From Trichomonas tenax (Eukaryota; Parabasalia; Trichomonadida; Trichomonadidae): 56,800 nucleotides of DNA. The DNA lies in NCBI GenBank assembly GCA_023091735.1, contig JALKBU010000239.1, positions 1-56,800 of the forward strand, read 5' to 3'. A program made the position numbers and the translations under genes. Numbering within the stretch: position 1 is the first letter of the stretch; every line of letters starts with the position of its first letter. Of the stretch, positions 10,087-18,913 are shown piece by piece. Under the pieces are notes generated by a model. That model had not been told where the DNA came from. It was given only the letters and a program-made list of their open reading frames with translations, and ran no database searches.

Positions 10087-10338
10087 TTAACTATATTTTA
10101 CAACTGCATCGAGTGCAACTATCAAAAAAAAAAAAAAATGAAAAGCAAAAATGTTATCTATGCTAGCAAAATAAAAAACACCGCCATTCATACCTTCGAA
10201 TTTAATATTGCATGCATAATAGTTAGAACCACTTTGGCCTTCAATTCTCTCATTTTTTACATTAGGTGTCCTTAAATCGTTAAATTCGTTCCATAGAAAA
10301 TAGGAATGGTTGAGAAGGTGTTTGGCAAAAAGATGCAA
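10087..10338 (-). pseudogene. Fragment related to the neighbouring cysteine-rich repeat gene
   Basis: An 83-codon open stretch from an ATG contains LWNEFNDLRTPN, then SGSNYYACNIKFEG and GGVFYFASIDN. This parallels the N-terminal region of the gene at 10437-11447 (LWSSYFNS..., NSYFLVSSIFRG, NRAIYVTAKG). It is then degraded, with a run of 16 A near 10123-10138 and a stop. It appears to be a truncated relative in divergent orientation. Confidence 0.5.
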
Positions 10339-10436
10339 TTGAATGAGATGGTCTTAAACTTATGAAAACCGACCTTGTCAATTTTTATAATTCTCCAAAA
10401 TTCGAATTTTAATTTGTCGTTTTTTTATTCGTTAAA

Positions 10437-11447
10437 ATGTTTTTCGTTTCCATCTCTTTACACACTGAAGAAAATGCCGAAAGTTTGTGGTCTTCCTACT
10501 TCAATTCGATACCTGCACCAGATACCAGCACACTGAGCGAAAAATACGAAATTCATCAATCAAATCCGAATTCTTATTTCTTAGTTTCTTCCATATTCAG
10601 GGGATTGAGTAATCGTGCGATATACGTTACAGCAAAAGGCATCCATTTCATTCACACGCAGTGCTTTTTTGAGAATTGCAGTTGTGTCAACAGAGGTGGT
10701 TTTCTATACCTTTTCTACGAAAATGACATCGTTCAGCATCGTTTCTGCTGCATATCGTGTGAAACGAGAAGTTCTGGTCACACTTGCTTTGTCCATTTGT
10801 CAAATCAAAACTGTAATAAAATCAATTTCGTTCACGAGAGCACAATCCACACTTGTGGTAACGACCAAGGAAGTGTCCAAATTGATCTGCAAGGCGGGAA
10901 ACAGGACATCACATCATGCAATGTATCAAGCAACGTCGCGAAGGGTAACTTGGGTACATATTTGTTATACCACGTTGATGTGTGCAATGTTGAAAGATCC
11001 AGCTTTGTCAACAACAGCTCTCCAGGATGGGGGTTGATAATGAACAATGTTCAAACATCTTACTCGTACAATGTATCATTCTGCAACATATTGGACAACA
11101 CACAAAGTGAAACAATTGGTGCATTGATATTCAGCTTTGGTAAGATCGACGTGACGAACTGCTGCTTCTTGAATAACTTCGGAATCCTTTTTTGTCAGAA
11201 AGGTAATTACTTCAATGTTCAAGATTCATTTTATGACTCGTTTTCTATCTCTGGAAATGTCAACACACAAAACAACATAAAAATTGATCTTTTTTTCATA
11301 TTCAAATACGAATTCAATTTGACATGCCACATTGGAGAATCTGATTCTACTATAATGTGTCCAGGATTAGAAACATGCGACGAAATTAAACAATCGATTC
11401 AAAAGAATGATATATTTCTTATGTTCTTGGTCTCATCTTTAAATTGA
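10437..11447 (+). CDS. Cysteine-rich repeat protein, probable beta-helix type
   Basis: The 336-residue product starts at an ATG. It is rich in Cys, Asn, Ser and Phe, with short repeats of the pattern (C/F)xFxNC or CN(V/I)xxN, as in CFFENCSC, SCNVSSNVA, VERSSFVNNSS, VSFCNILDN and VTNCCFLNN. This resembles right-handed beta-helix repeats of the Pmp-like or parallel beta-helix surface proteins abundant in trichomonads. No signal peptide is evident, and the C-terminus ends abruptly without a membrane segment. The gene may therefore be a truncated member, and a pseudogene cannot be excluded. A 116-base piece of it (10885-11000) is copied at 11747-11862. A related fragment lies upstream in the opposite direction. 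Confidence 0.6.
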   Translation: MFFVSISLHTEENAESLWSSYFNSIPAPDTSTLSEKYEIHQSNPNSYFLVSSIFRGLSNRAIYVTAKGIHFIHTQCFFENCSCVNRGGFLYLFYENDIVQHRFCCISCETRSSGHTCFVHLSNQNCNKINFVHESTIHTCGNDQGSVQIDLQGGKQDITSCNVSSNVAKGNLGTYLLYHVDVCNVERSSFVNNSSPGWGLIMNNVQTSYSYNVSFCNILDNTQSETIGALIFSFGKIDVTNCCFLNNFGILFCQKGNYFNVQDSFYDSFSISGNVNTQNNIKIDLFFIFKYEFNLTCHIGESDSTIMCPGLETCDEIKQSIQKNDIFLMFLVSSLN

Positions 11448-11746
11448 ATTCATTAATTGTTTTGTTCATTTTTAATGAAGTCGATTTTGAAAGCATTATA
11501 ACATCACTACAATGTTGATTTATGGATTGAAGTCGGGGATGCAAGTCAATAAAAAGCTGTGTGAGCTTTCCTCTGTTCATATTTCAAAGATATAACATCA
11601 ATTCACGTTACTTCATTAGATATAGCAGTAGCAAGTAAAATTCATTTGCGATCCAAAATTGTTGAACGCAGTCAATTTGGGTAACTCCTTTTTTTAAAAA
11701 AAAATTGACTTCATTATCGCAAATATGAAATTTTCTTATGAAAAGT
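11448..11746. other. Spacer between the repeat gene and its copied piece
   Basis: No gene is seen. A poly(A) run of about 11 lies near 11694-11704. Confidence 0.4.
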
Positions 11747-11862
11747 ATCTGCAAGGCGGGAAACAGGACATCACATCATGCAATGTATCAAGCAACGTCA
11801 CGAAGGGTAACTTGGGTACATATTTGTTATACCACGTTGATGTGTGCAATGTTGAAAGATCC
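11747..11862 (+). repeat. 116-base duplicate of 10885-11000
   Basis: This segment matches 10885-11000 base for base except for one substitution (GTCACG against GTCGCG). Its right edge is exactly where homology to the cysteine peptidase gene on the minus strand stops. The near-identity points to a recent event. Confidence 0.95.
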
Positions 11863-12521
11863 TGATACTTTTGCAGCAAGGTTTTCTTCACTTCCGCTGC
11901 CTGCATAAATGTAATCTAAGATAACCTGTTCTGCAGCTTTGCTAAGAGCAAATCTGCAATTGCTCTGACATTCCTGATAAGGATAATCTTGCTCTGTCAT
12001 AAATTTTCCATTTTGATACGTTTCAACATAAAAATAAGCAATTTCCATAACTCCACCATCACATCCATTGCAATAAATTACACAGTCTATGAGATTTTGT
12101 TCTGAAAGTGATAAAAGCTTTCCATGATTGATTATATAAGCAGATTCAATTGCTTGGATGGAAGAGAAAAACCAGCATGAACCACAGTGATCTTGAGCTT
12201 TTACAGGATTAACAACATTCTTATCTCTCCAGTCACACGAGTCTGGGACTCCAAGATTTGATGCCGATATATCATTTGTCGTCTTTAACTTCAGACTGTA
12301 CTTGAAGCCATTCATTGCTTCATATTCGGCCTGCGTGAGGTGTGCAAACTTGTTCATAGCGAGAACAAAGCCGAGATTAGCTCTGTTGTCTTCACAAACA
12401 TATCTTTTTTTTTTTTTTGATAAATTCCCATTCTGAAGTGATATTCTTCATCTGTGAACATGTTTCCTGTCTCTCTCATCCATGACAAGAACTCTCTATG
12501 CTCTCTTGGTTCGAAAAGCAT
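11827..12521 (-). pseudogene. Papain-family (C1A) cysteine peptidase, frameshifted and 3'-truncated
   Basis: Reading from an ATG at 12519-12521, the N-terminal piece is an I29 prodomain (HREFLSWMRETG, DEEYHFRMGIY). The frame is lost near a run of ten T at about 12410-12419. The next frame resumes with MNKFAHLTQAEYEAMNGF and the mature enzyme (DSCDWRDKNVVNPVKAQDHCGSCWFF) containing the catalytic Cys and the oxyanion Gln. It ends after NLAAKVSGS because the 116-base duplicate follows, so the catalytic His and Asn are missing. There is no signal peptide. In trichomonads these clan CA peptidases are lysosomal or secreted. This copy cannot make an active enzyme. Confidence 0.88.
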
Positions 12522-12732
12522 TACGAAATTTGATGTGATATTAAAAAATTCAGAATAACGGTTAACTGACACTCAATTTATTTGAAATAAACCATTTTAT
12601 TTTAGATATCCTCTTTTTTGCAACATCATGAAACAATAATCATGAAAATAAATGATTTCATTATACTTAATATATGAATACTCTATCAGTTCTAAAATTT
12701 TTACCGAATAAAATACTCTATCAGTTCAAGTA

Positions 12733-13014
12733 ATGCATAAATGTTTGAAATCGAAGCCAATAATACCATTACTCAACATTTTTGATGACATTTACGCCTC
12801 ATATTCTGACTGTAAGGCCAAAATCAAGCAAATCAAATCAGAAAAAGAAAAATTGACGGACCAAATTAAAGATCTTCTAGAAGAGGTCATACGTCTGCAG
12901 GATGAAAATATGCCATTGAAAGAGGCATCAAACGAAAATGCAACCTTAAAACCTGAAATTAAGAAGCTTAAAAAAGAGTGCTCAGCACTTATCGACCAAT
13001 TGCAGGAAAAGTAG
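12733..13014 (+). CDS. Short coiled-coil protein, unknown
   Basis: This is a 93-codon frame from an ATG. Residues about 25-93 are a continuous heptad pattern with Lys, Glu and Leu (DQIKDLLEEVIRLQDEN). I do not recognise a family. It may be the remnant of a larger coiled-coil gene, because the N-terminal 20 residues look unrelated and the frame ends immediately after the helix. A 13-base direct repeat (ACTCTATCAGTTC) lies just before it. Confidence 0.35.
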   Translation: MHKCLKSKPIIPLLNIFDDIYASYSDCKAKIKQIKSEKEKLTDQIKDLLEEVIRLQDENMPLKEASNENATLKPEIKKLKKECSALIDQLQEK

Positions 13015-13235
13015 TGTATCCTTTTTGCCAAAGATAAGTATTTCTTTTTGCTTTGACAAAGAATATCAGCTCAAATGAATCCAAATACCAAATATTAAAT
13101 AACAATATAACAAAAATCCTGATTCAATATTCATCAATTGATTCATTAAGGTTCTATGATTTTACATATTGGCAATTTTTTGATTTATAAAAACTGACAT
13201 AAATAAAATTTATATAAAAGTGACGTATATAAAAA

Positions 13236-13658
13236 ATGTCTGATTTACAAAAAGACGCAAATACAGCTCCTGAGCAGCAAAACGCCGAAATAAAAGCATC
13301 CGAGTGTTCGAGGGTCCAAGCTGTTTGGGTAGAAAGCGAGCTTCCTGAATTAATGTATTTTTACGATGCAAAAGGCGAAGTTATCAAACCATACAAGAAC
13401 TCATACTATCCCCCTGTTGGCCCAATTGTGTACGACAGAGAAGGACATCCTTTCATTTCTGTTCATCCAGAAGCAAAAACTGCATTCCAATCAATACAAC
13501 AGGCGTTAACAAACTTCGAGCAAAATCATTTGAAGCCATTTACAAAGGAAATGTCGGCGGCATATGATAATGCGACAAAAGAGATTAAAGAAATGAAGGA
13601 AGAAAAAGAAAAAGAGCGCGAGGAAATGGAAGAGGAAGCCAAAGAAATGGCTCCATAA
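13236..13658 (+). CDS. Hypothetical protein with acidic coiled C-terminus
   Basis: 140 residues start at an ATG and end in TAAA. The middle part is well structured in appearance (AVWVESELPELMYFYDAKGE and YPPVGPIVYDREGHPF), followed by a helix and a Glu/Lys-rich tail (EMKEEKEKEREEMEEEAKEM). No known domain is recognised. Codon use resembles the neighbouring real genes, which supports expression. Confidence 0.7.
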   Translation: MSDLQKDANTAPEQQNAEIKASECSRVQAVWVESELPELMYFYDAKGEVIKPYKNSYYPPVGPIVYDREGHPFISVHPEAKTAFQSIQQALTNFEQNHLKPFTKEMSAAYDNATKEIKEMKEEKEKEREEMEEEAKEMAP

Positions 13659-13888
13659 AATGATTTGAAAAATTGATTAAAATTGTCCAAAAATAAAAAC
13701 GGAACTAATGCTACACATTAAATAATCCTTGAGCCACTTAAACAAGTTAGTTTTAAAAACAAATCTTTTGCATATTGTAAAATAATATGTTCGCAATATT
13801 TGCTTCAAACATCAAAGATTGTAATAGATATGAAGTTGATAACACAAACATTTATTATACAAAAATAATATAAAATTCAAAATCGGAA

Positions 13889-14464
13889 TTATTGATTTTT
13901 TTGGGCAGCTCTAAACTTCCTTGGACTCCTTTTATGAGTTTTGTCCTGTGGTTCGATTGAACTCTGATTTTTCATATATGAAGTAATTTTTTGCTTGTTT
14001 GTAATTAAATACTTCTTCATTTGCCTCTTAGTGAATGAATCAGGAAGTTCTAACTTAATATTTGGCAAAGATGATAAACATATTGAGTTTTGATTAGGAA
14101 ATGAACCAAGTTCATATAAAACCCTGTCATGGCAAGTTAAAGCAAACGATGGAATGTGAACTTTCTTTATAACAGTCTTTGATGGATAATTATCATTGAA
14201 GTGATTGGGATTTAAGTAATTTTGCTGTGGATGATCCTCTTTTCTTAACATAGAAGCTGAATAGCATGATTTGGCATATCTTTCAATGTTTTCTCTTTGA
14301 TTAATATCTAAATCTGATAAACAAAACGGAGTAGTTTCGTATTTCTTTATTTTGATTCTAGATTCACTCTTACATGAAGTCCTTCGTGCATCTCGCGGAG
14401 GTCTGGGCTGGAATGGAATCTCCATTGTTGAATCAAATAAATTTTGAAAAACGTTACATTCCAT
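13889..14464 (-). CDS. Hypothetical protein
   Basis: 191 residues start at the first in-frame ATG (14462-14464). The protein is polar and basic toward the C-terminus (KTHKRSPRKFRAAQKNQ), with short hydrophobic patches (IPSFALTCHDRVLYELGSF) and no signal or membrane segment. I do not recognise a family. It is divergent from the CFAP119-like gene and shares the upstream region with it. Confidence 0.6.
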   Translation of the reverse strand: MECNVFQNLFDSTMEIPFQPRPPRDARRTSCKSESRIKIKKYETTPFCLSDLDINQRENIERYAKSCYSASMLRKEDHPQQNYLNPNHFNDNYPSKTVIKKVHIPSFALTCHDRVLYELGSFPNQNSICLSSLPNIKLELPDSFTKRQMKKYLITNKQKITSYMKNQSSIEPQDKTHKRSPRKFRAAQKNQ

Positions 14465-14822
14465 GATAGTCAAACTATTTCAATAATATTGTTGTAAGAT
14501 GGAATATGAGGTCAATTAACTTATTTAAACATGTGATTTCCGATCAAATGAAACAATGAAATCTTGAATAAAGATCAATTAATTCATAATTTTCATTGGG
14601 TGTTGTCGCAGTACCGAAAATATAACATTGGTAGCTTCCCAAATTGCCTTTTCCAACACATTATTGATGTCAGTAATAGAATCTGTTTGTCTGACAATTT
14701 ACACGATAAAAAATATGCTCACGTGACAGAAATTGTATTTACAAAACAAATATATTTACATGACAAAAGTCATTTAAGTATGTAAATGTCACTTTTCAAG
14801 CACACGTTAAAGAATTTTAAAA
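14465..14822 (+). promoter_or_regulatory. Divergent intergenic region with repeated TTTACATGACA-type elements
   Basis: Variants occur as CACGTGACAG (14719-14728), TTTACATGACA (14755-14765) and TGTAAATGTCA (14781-14791). A TCACT Initiator match lies at 14789-14793, about 30 bases before the ATG at 14823. The order element-element-Initiator-ATG suggests that it serves the rightward gene. Confidence 0.5.
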
Positions 14823-15824
14823 ATGATGGACTTAAACGAGGACGAAGCGAATAAGATCGATAAATTTGTCAACGAAAAATCACCAATCGCTCCAGTTATT
14901 ACTGCACAGAATCTCAGCTCGATTAATTCATGCCCTGACCAACAAATGTATCGTGCTCGTATACAGTTCCTTTTTCAGATCGATTCATATGTACAGGACG
15001 CTGATGGAAACATCAACGAAGATGATTGTGAAGTTTTGATCGATTTAATTCACGATGCAATATTGTTTACTGCAGATAACTCTTTTCCTTACGCAAAATC
15101 TATTGCATTCCTCACACTATACATCGCTTTTCTCCAACAAGCGATTTTTCAGCCATTTTACGAACCAGAGAAGCTGTATAAACAATATGAACGAATTTTG
15201 CTGAAATATGCAGTAGAACGACCACCTTTCTCATCATCAATATTCGATCTACCTGATATCAAGCTAATTCACGAGTTTTTCATCAATACATACTTTAGAA
15301 ATTTCAAATTAATTCAAAACTGTTTCTCAAAGAAACAAATTATATCATTCCAACCGCTGATTCCTGTTTCTCTCCCTCACCGGGCCATTCCTGCACTCGC
15401 AGAAATGGAAATGGAAGTCGACAACACAGTAAATCAAACAGAAGAAAAACTCGAGATTCCTCAGAACGAAGAAGTCAAAGCTCCATCGTCTTCAAGGAAA
15501 GAATCCGGAAGACAGGCATCGATGCATACAAGGTCAGGTCCTCCACCACCAGCTCCAGCAGCGACAACATCACCAGACTCGAAACCAGGAACTCCGGAAA
15601 TCCCAATCAATCAGCAACAGACACAAGCAGAACCAGAGAATCGCGGACCGGAAGTTCCAATCGACATGCTTCGTGAGATGCTCATAAAGATGCACGAGAA
15701 GTTCGTTCAAGAGTTCTCTGACAAAGAACACCTTCTTATGGGTAAAATCAAGGAGATCGAAATCAAAGCAAACGACAGACAGATCTCAACACCAAAGAAG
15801 GCCGTTAAAAGCGGAAGAAAATAG
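14823..15824 (+). CDS. CFAP119 (CCDC189)-like flagellar protein
   Basis: 333 residues start at an ATG. The first about 180 residues form a helical domain ending in ERPPFSSSIFDLPDIK, then FFINTYFRNFKLIQNCF. This matches the CFAP119/CCDC189 signature, where a PPFS..(L/I)F block is followed by a YFRHxKLY-like helix. The family is axonemal and is conserved in flagellates and ciliated animals. Residues about 190-270 are a disordered Ser/Pro linker (SGPPPPAPAATT), and a C-terminal helix (about 275-320, MLREMLIKMHEKFVQEFSD) probably forms a coiled coil. An axonemal function suits a flagellated protist. The identification rests on recalled motif order. Confidence 0.6.
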   Translation: MMDLNEDEANKIDKFVNEKSPIAPVITAQNLSSINSCPDQQMYRARIQFLFQIDSYVQDADGNINEDDCEVLIDLIHDAILFTADNSFPYAKSIAFLTLYIAFLQQAIFQPFYEPEKLYKQYERILLKYAVERPPFSSSIFDLPDIKLIHEFFINTYFRNFKLIQNCFSKKQIISFQPLIPVSLPHRAIPALAEMEMEVDNTVNQTEEKLEIPQNEEVKAPSSSRKESGRQASMHTRSGPPPPAPAATTSPDSKPGTPEIPINQQQTQAEPENRGPEVPIDMLREMLIKMHEKFVQEFSDKEHLLMGKIKEIEIKANDRQISTPKKAVKSGRK

Positions 15825-16784
15825 ATTTGTCTTTATTTGTTATTCTTAATATTTGTAAACGAAAATAATATTTTTGATATTATGATTAAATATCAAAATA
15901 AACATAGTCAAATGCCTATACTGCCTCAATTAAGTACTACCACACATATAAAATGCCTACTTTCAATATGTGTTTTGTGTGAAATTGTAAAATTAAGTCA
16001 TTATAAAGGAATATTTCATGGTTAATTGATGATATAACTATATTACATATACAAAAGTAAGCTTCATCAATAAACATACGATATATCAATAAATTTGTCA
16101 TCTTCATTTTGATTTCGAACAATTCTAATGTGCTATAATGTATCTATCCATTTTATATTGTTTACATTTTGATTTGAAATATATTCATATTAATGAACAC
16201 ACTATAATTCCTTTTTATTACATAATATTTGTTGTTTCAGTAAAAAATATAGACAGCAGCTATTAAAATTCATGCTTGTAACGATCAATTGAAGATTTAT
16301 GATTGAATCTAGATCGGATGCGGTGTATAGTGAATATTTGGAAAGAATATTATTTTTAAATATTCAAGGAATACGTGGGTATTCTGCTCACATATTCTGC
16401 ATAATGAGTATATTCAATCATTAGAAGAGAAGAAGTTATATCTTAATCTCATATCGAGAATTATTTTGTGACTATCAAAAGAAACAAAACGAACGAATTT
16501 CTTGCAGTTTATATCATAGAGCACCTTCCGGTGGACCTAAGTGAACTGTTAAACTATCACCATTTCCGTTATCAAGAAAAAATTAAATTTTGCATTGCAA
16601 ATGAGATCATTCGATTCTAATAAATTTAGGCCCTGCATACCCTGCAGGAGCTATTTTCGCGGTCATTTCGACTTCACAATACCCAAAAAGGTCATTTATG
16701 TTCTTTCAATTTTTTTGTTTTTTACTAAAAATATTGACATGCACAGCTGTTCTGTGGTGGGGAAACCCGTAACAATTGAATGCA
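15825..16784. other. AT-rich intergenic region
   Basis: No gene is supported. Short open frames here lack domains. The region holds a small inverted repeat near 16347-16370 (GAATATTATTTTTAAATATTC). Confidence 0.45.
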
Positions 16785-16789
16785 TCACA
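16785..16789 (+). promoter_or_regulatory. Initiator match TCACA before Myb gene 1
   Basis: TCACA fits the trichomonad Initiator TCA+1 Y(T/A), 13 bases before the ATG at 16802. Confidence 0.45.
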
Positions 16790-16801
16790 ATTTTATTTGC
16801 G

Positions 16802-17299
16802 ATGAGCACCAAGAAGAACAAATCCCCGCGACAGATGTTCACGCACGATGAAGACGCAAAGCTTAGGTTCATCATCAACGATTTCCATGCTAAAAATCGA
16901 CCTTTGGACTGGAATGAGATATCATCACAAATGGGAACGAAAAACGCGAGGCAGTGCAAAGATCGATGGTGCTATTACTTGGATGACAATTTAGATAGGT
17001 CTCCTTTCACTTCCAACGAGAATTATATGTTGTTGTGGTCAATCAACAGATTAGAAAAGAAATGGACAAAAATTTCTCAATTATTCCCAAATTGCACTGA
17101 TGTATCGATCAAAGCCCAATACAAAAAACTGATTCGCAGAAATGCAACACTCGAAAACGTCTATAAAATAAGTAACGCAAAGTATTACAAACGTCCGAAG
17201 AAGAAAGAAGAGCCAGAGAAGGTCGAAGAAGTCGCCGATAATAGCATGGTGAAACCAATATCACCCATGGAGCCAGATATTGATCCACTCTTTGGATGA
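16802..17299 (+). CDS. R2R3-type Myb DNA-binding protein, copy 1
   Basis: The frame is open from upstream of 16600, but the ATG at 16802 follows an Initiator match and gives the same length (165 residues) as the paralogue at 18416. Two Myb repeats occupy residues about 10-110: FTHDEDAKLRFIINDF...LDWNEIS...NARQCKDRWCYYLD and FTSNENYMLLWSINRLEKKWTKISQLF...VSIKAQYKKLIRR. A basic KRPKKKEE patch and acidic tail follow. It is a nuclear transcription regulator of the kind greatly expanded in trichomonads, some of which bind Initiator- or M3-related core promoter elements. Target sites cannot be read from this sequence. Confidence 0.88.
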   Translation: MSTKKNKSPRQMFTHDEDAKLRFIINDFHAKNRPLDWNEISSQMGTKNARQCKDRWCYYLDDNLDRSPFTSNENYMLLWSINRLEKKWTKISQLFPNCTDVSIKAQYKKLIRRNATLENVYKISNAKYYKRPKKKEEPEKVEEVADNSMVKPISPMEPDIDPLFG

Positions 17300-18408
17300 A
17301 AGATAATATCTAAATTGTTTTTTTAAATATTCCCTTAAACCGTACAGTTATTGTTTGTTCACTGTGTTTAGCCTTTTTACTCATAGTAAACACTTTTTAT
17401 AAATTGATCTCAAATATCATTCAAATATTGTTTTATAGAACAAAAATAACTATGGAACCATTGATTCCATGATATATATAGCATAACATATGAATTTCAT
17501 CAAATTATAAAGGTTTTATTATAAATTTTAATAAATATTTTGACTAATAGATTAGAACATTATGAGGGTTAGAGCTTGCTTTAACTCAAAGTTAGATATA
17601 TAATGATTTAAAGTTTGAATATTATATAATATAAATTGGAAAATTATATTCATTTTTGATCAAATTAAAGCATACGTTATGAATCGCAGTGTCAACTATG
17701 TTAATTTTTAATTAGTTAAAGAGTTAAACTAAACATTTTGATTTTAACATTTCATATTTTAAACCAATTATGTGAATAAATAAAAATTGGTTAAACAGAA
17801 TTCACATATGTATCCTGTGCATTGTGTTTACAGTACCAATGAAAGGTAATATGACTTTTCACCCACTTGTTTTGAAATTTGATATTTTGAACGACCCATT
17901 AATCATTAAAACATGCACATTTCTATGCTGTACGCACAACGGAAACAATATTTAGAACGTCCAAAAAGACATCTTCAAACCCGCGAAAATAAATCCATTA
18001 GCAGCCATTTGTTACTCAACTATGTATAAACACAGGCTGAGCACATAAGATGAACATAAGTTTAAGGCTGAAATTTAACTTTTCGAAATCCATAAATATT
18101 TTTTCATTAAAATTTCGAAACGAATCGATTTTTGGAACCCACAGATCGCAGATATGACGCATGTTTAAGCTAAAACAGTGAAATAATAATTTTTTATCAT
18201 GAAAAAGAGCAAAAAAGTGAGAATAGACCACAAAAACGGTCCAAATAACTATAGAACAAGAATTAACTAACGATTAATATCGGTTTCTCTTTCAAAATCT
18301 CTTGATATTCAATAGCTTTTTTGCTATTTAGACATTATGTTTGTTGATGTCTGCTTGACAATATTTCGTCAAAAAAATAATCATTAAACATTGAATAACC
18401 TGTCAATT
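17300..18408. other. AT-rich spacer between the two Myb genes
   Basis: No gene is supported over about 1.1 kb. Confidence 0.45.
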
Positions 18409-18413
18409 TCATT
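18409..18413 (+). promoter_or_regulatory. Initiator match TCATT before Myb gene 2
   Basis: TCATT lies three bases before the ATG at 18416, predicting a leader of about five bases. Confidence 0.55.
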
Positions 18414-18415
18414 TA

Positions 18416-18913
18416 ATGAAGAAGAGTTCAAACATGAGGAACAAATTCACGAAGGAGGAGGATAACAAGCTTCGCGAAATCATACAGAGCTTCAAGAGAG
18501 ACAAAAAGAAGATCAATTGGTACATTGTTTCTTTGCAATTGAAAACTAAAAATTCAAGGCAATGTAAAGACAGATGGTTTTACTATCTCGATGATCAGAT
18601 AGATCATACTCCCTTTACGCCATGGGAGAATTATGTACTTTTGTGGTCGATTAATAATATTGGAAAAAAATGGACACAGATTTCCACTTTATTCCCTAGG
18701 CGCACAGATGTAATAATCAAGCTGCAGTACAGAAAGCTGCTTAGAAGGAACGCCACCCTTGACAACGTCTTGGATTTGTCGACATCTGGCAAGATTCCTA
18801 AAACCGCTGATAAGAAGACCGCAGAAGATTCTGCCTCTATCATGGATATGTTTGACAAAGAGATAGATGGATTATCGAAGGATTTGTTTGATGAAAGCAA
18901 TATTGAAATATAA
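18416..18913 (+). CDS. R2R3-type Myb DNA-binding protein, copy 2
   Basis: 165 residues from an ATG, stop in TAAA. Repeats at about 9-55 (FTKEEDNKLREIIQSF...SRQCKDRWFYYLD) and 60-110 (FTPWENYVLLWSINNIGKKW...VIIKLQYRKLLRRNATLDNV) match copy 1 closely in length and order, including the shared RRNATL(D/E)NV end. The two genes are therefore a same-strand duplicate separated by about 1.1 kb. The acidic C-terminal tail (DMFDKEIDGLSKDLFDE) could act as an activation region. A nuclear DNA-binding regulator is the sure part; its targets are unknown. Confidence 0.9.
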   Translation: MKKSSNMRNKFTKEEDNKLREIIQSFKRDKKKINWYIVSLQLKTKNSRQCKDRWFYYLDDQIDHTPFTPWENYVLLWSINNIGKKWTQISTLFPRRTDVIIKLQYRKLLRRNATLDNVLDLSTSGKIPKTADKKTAEDSASIMDMFDKEIDGLSKDLFDESNIEI

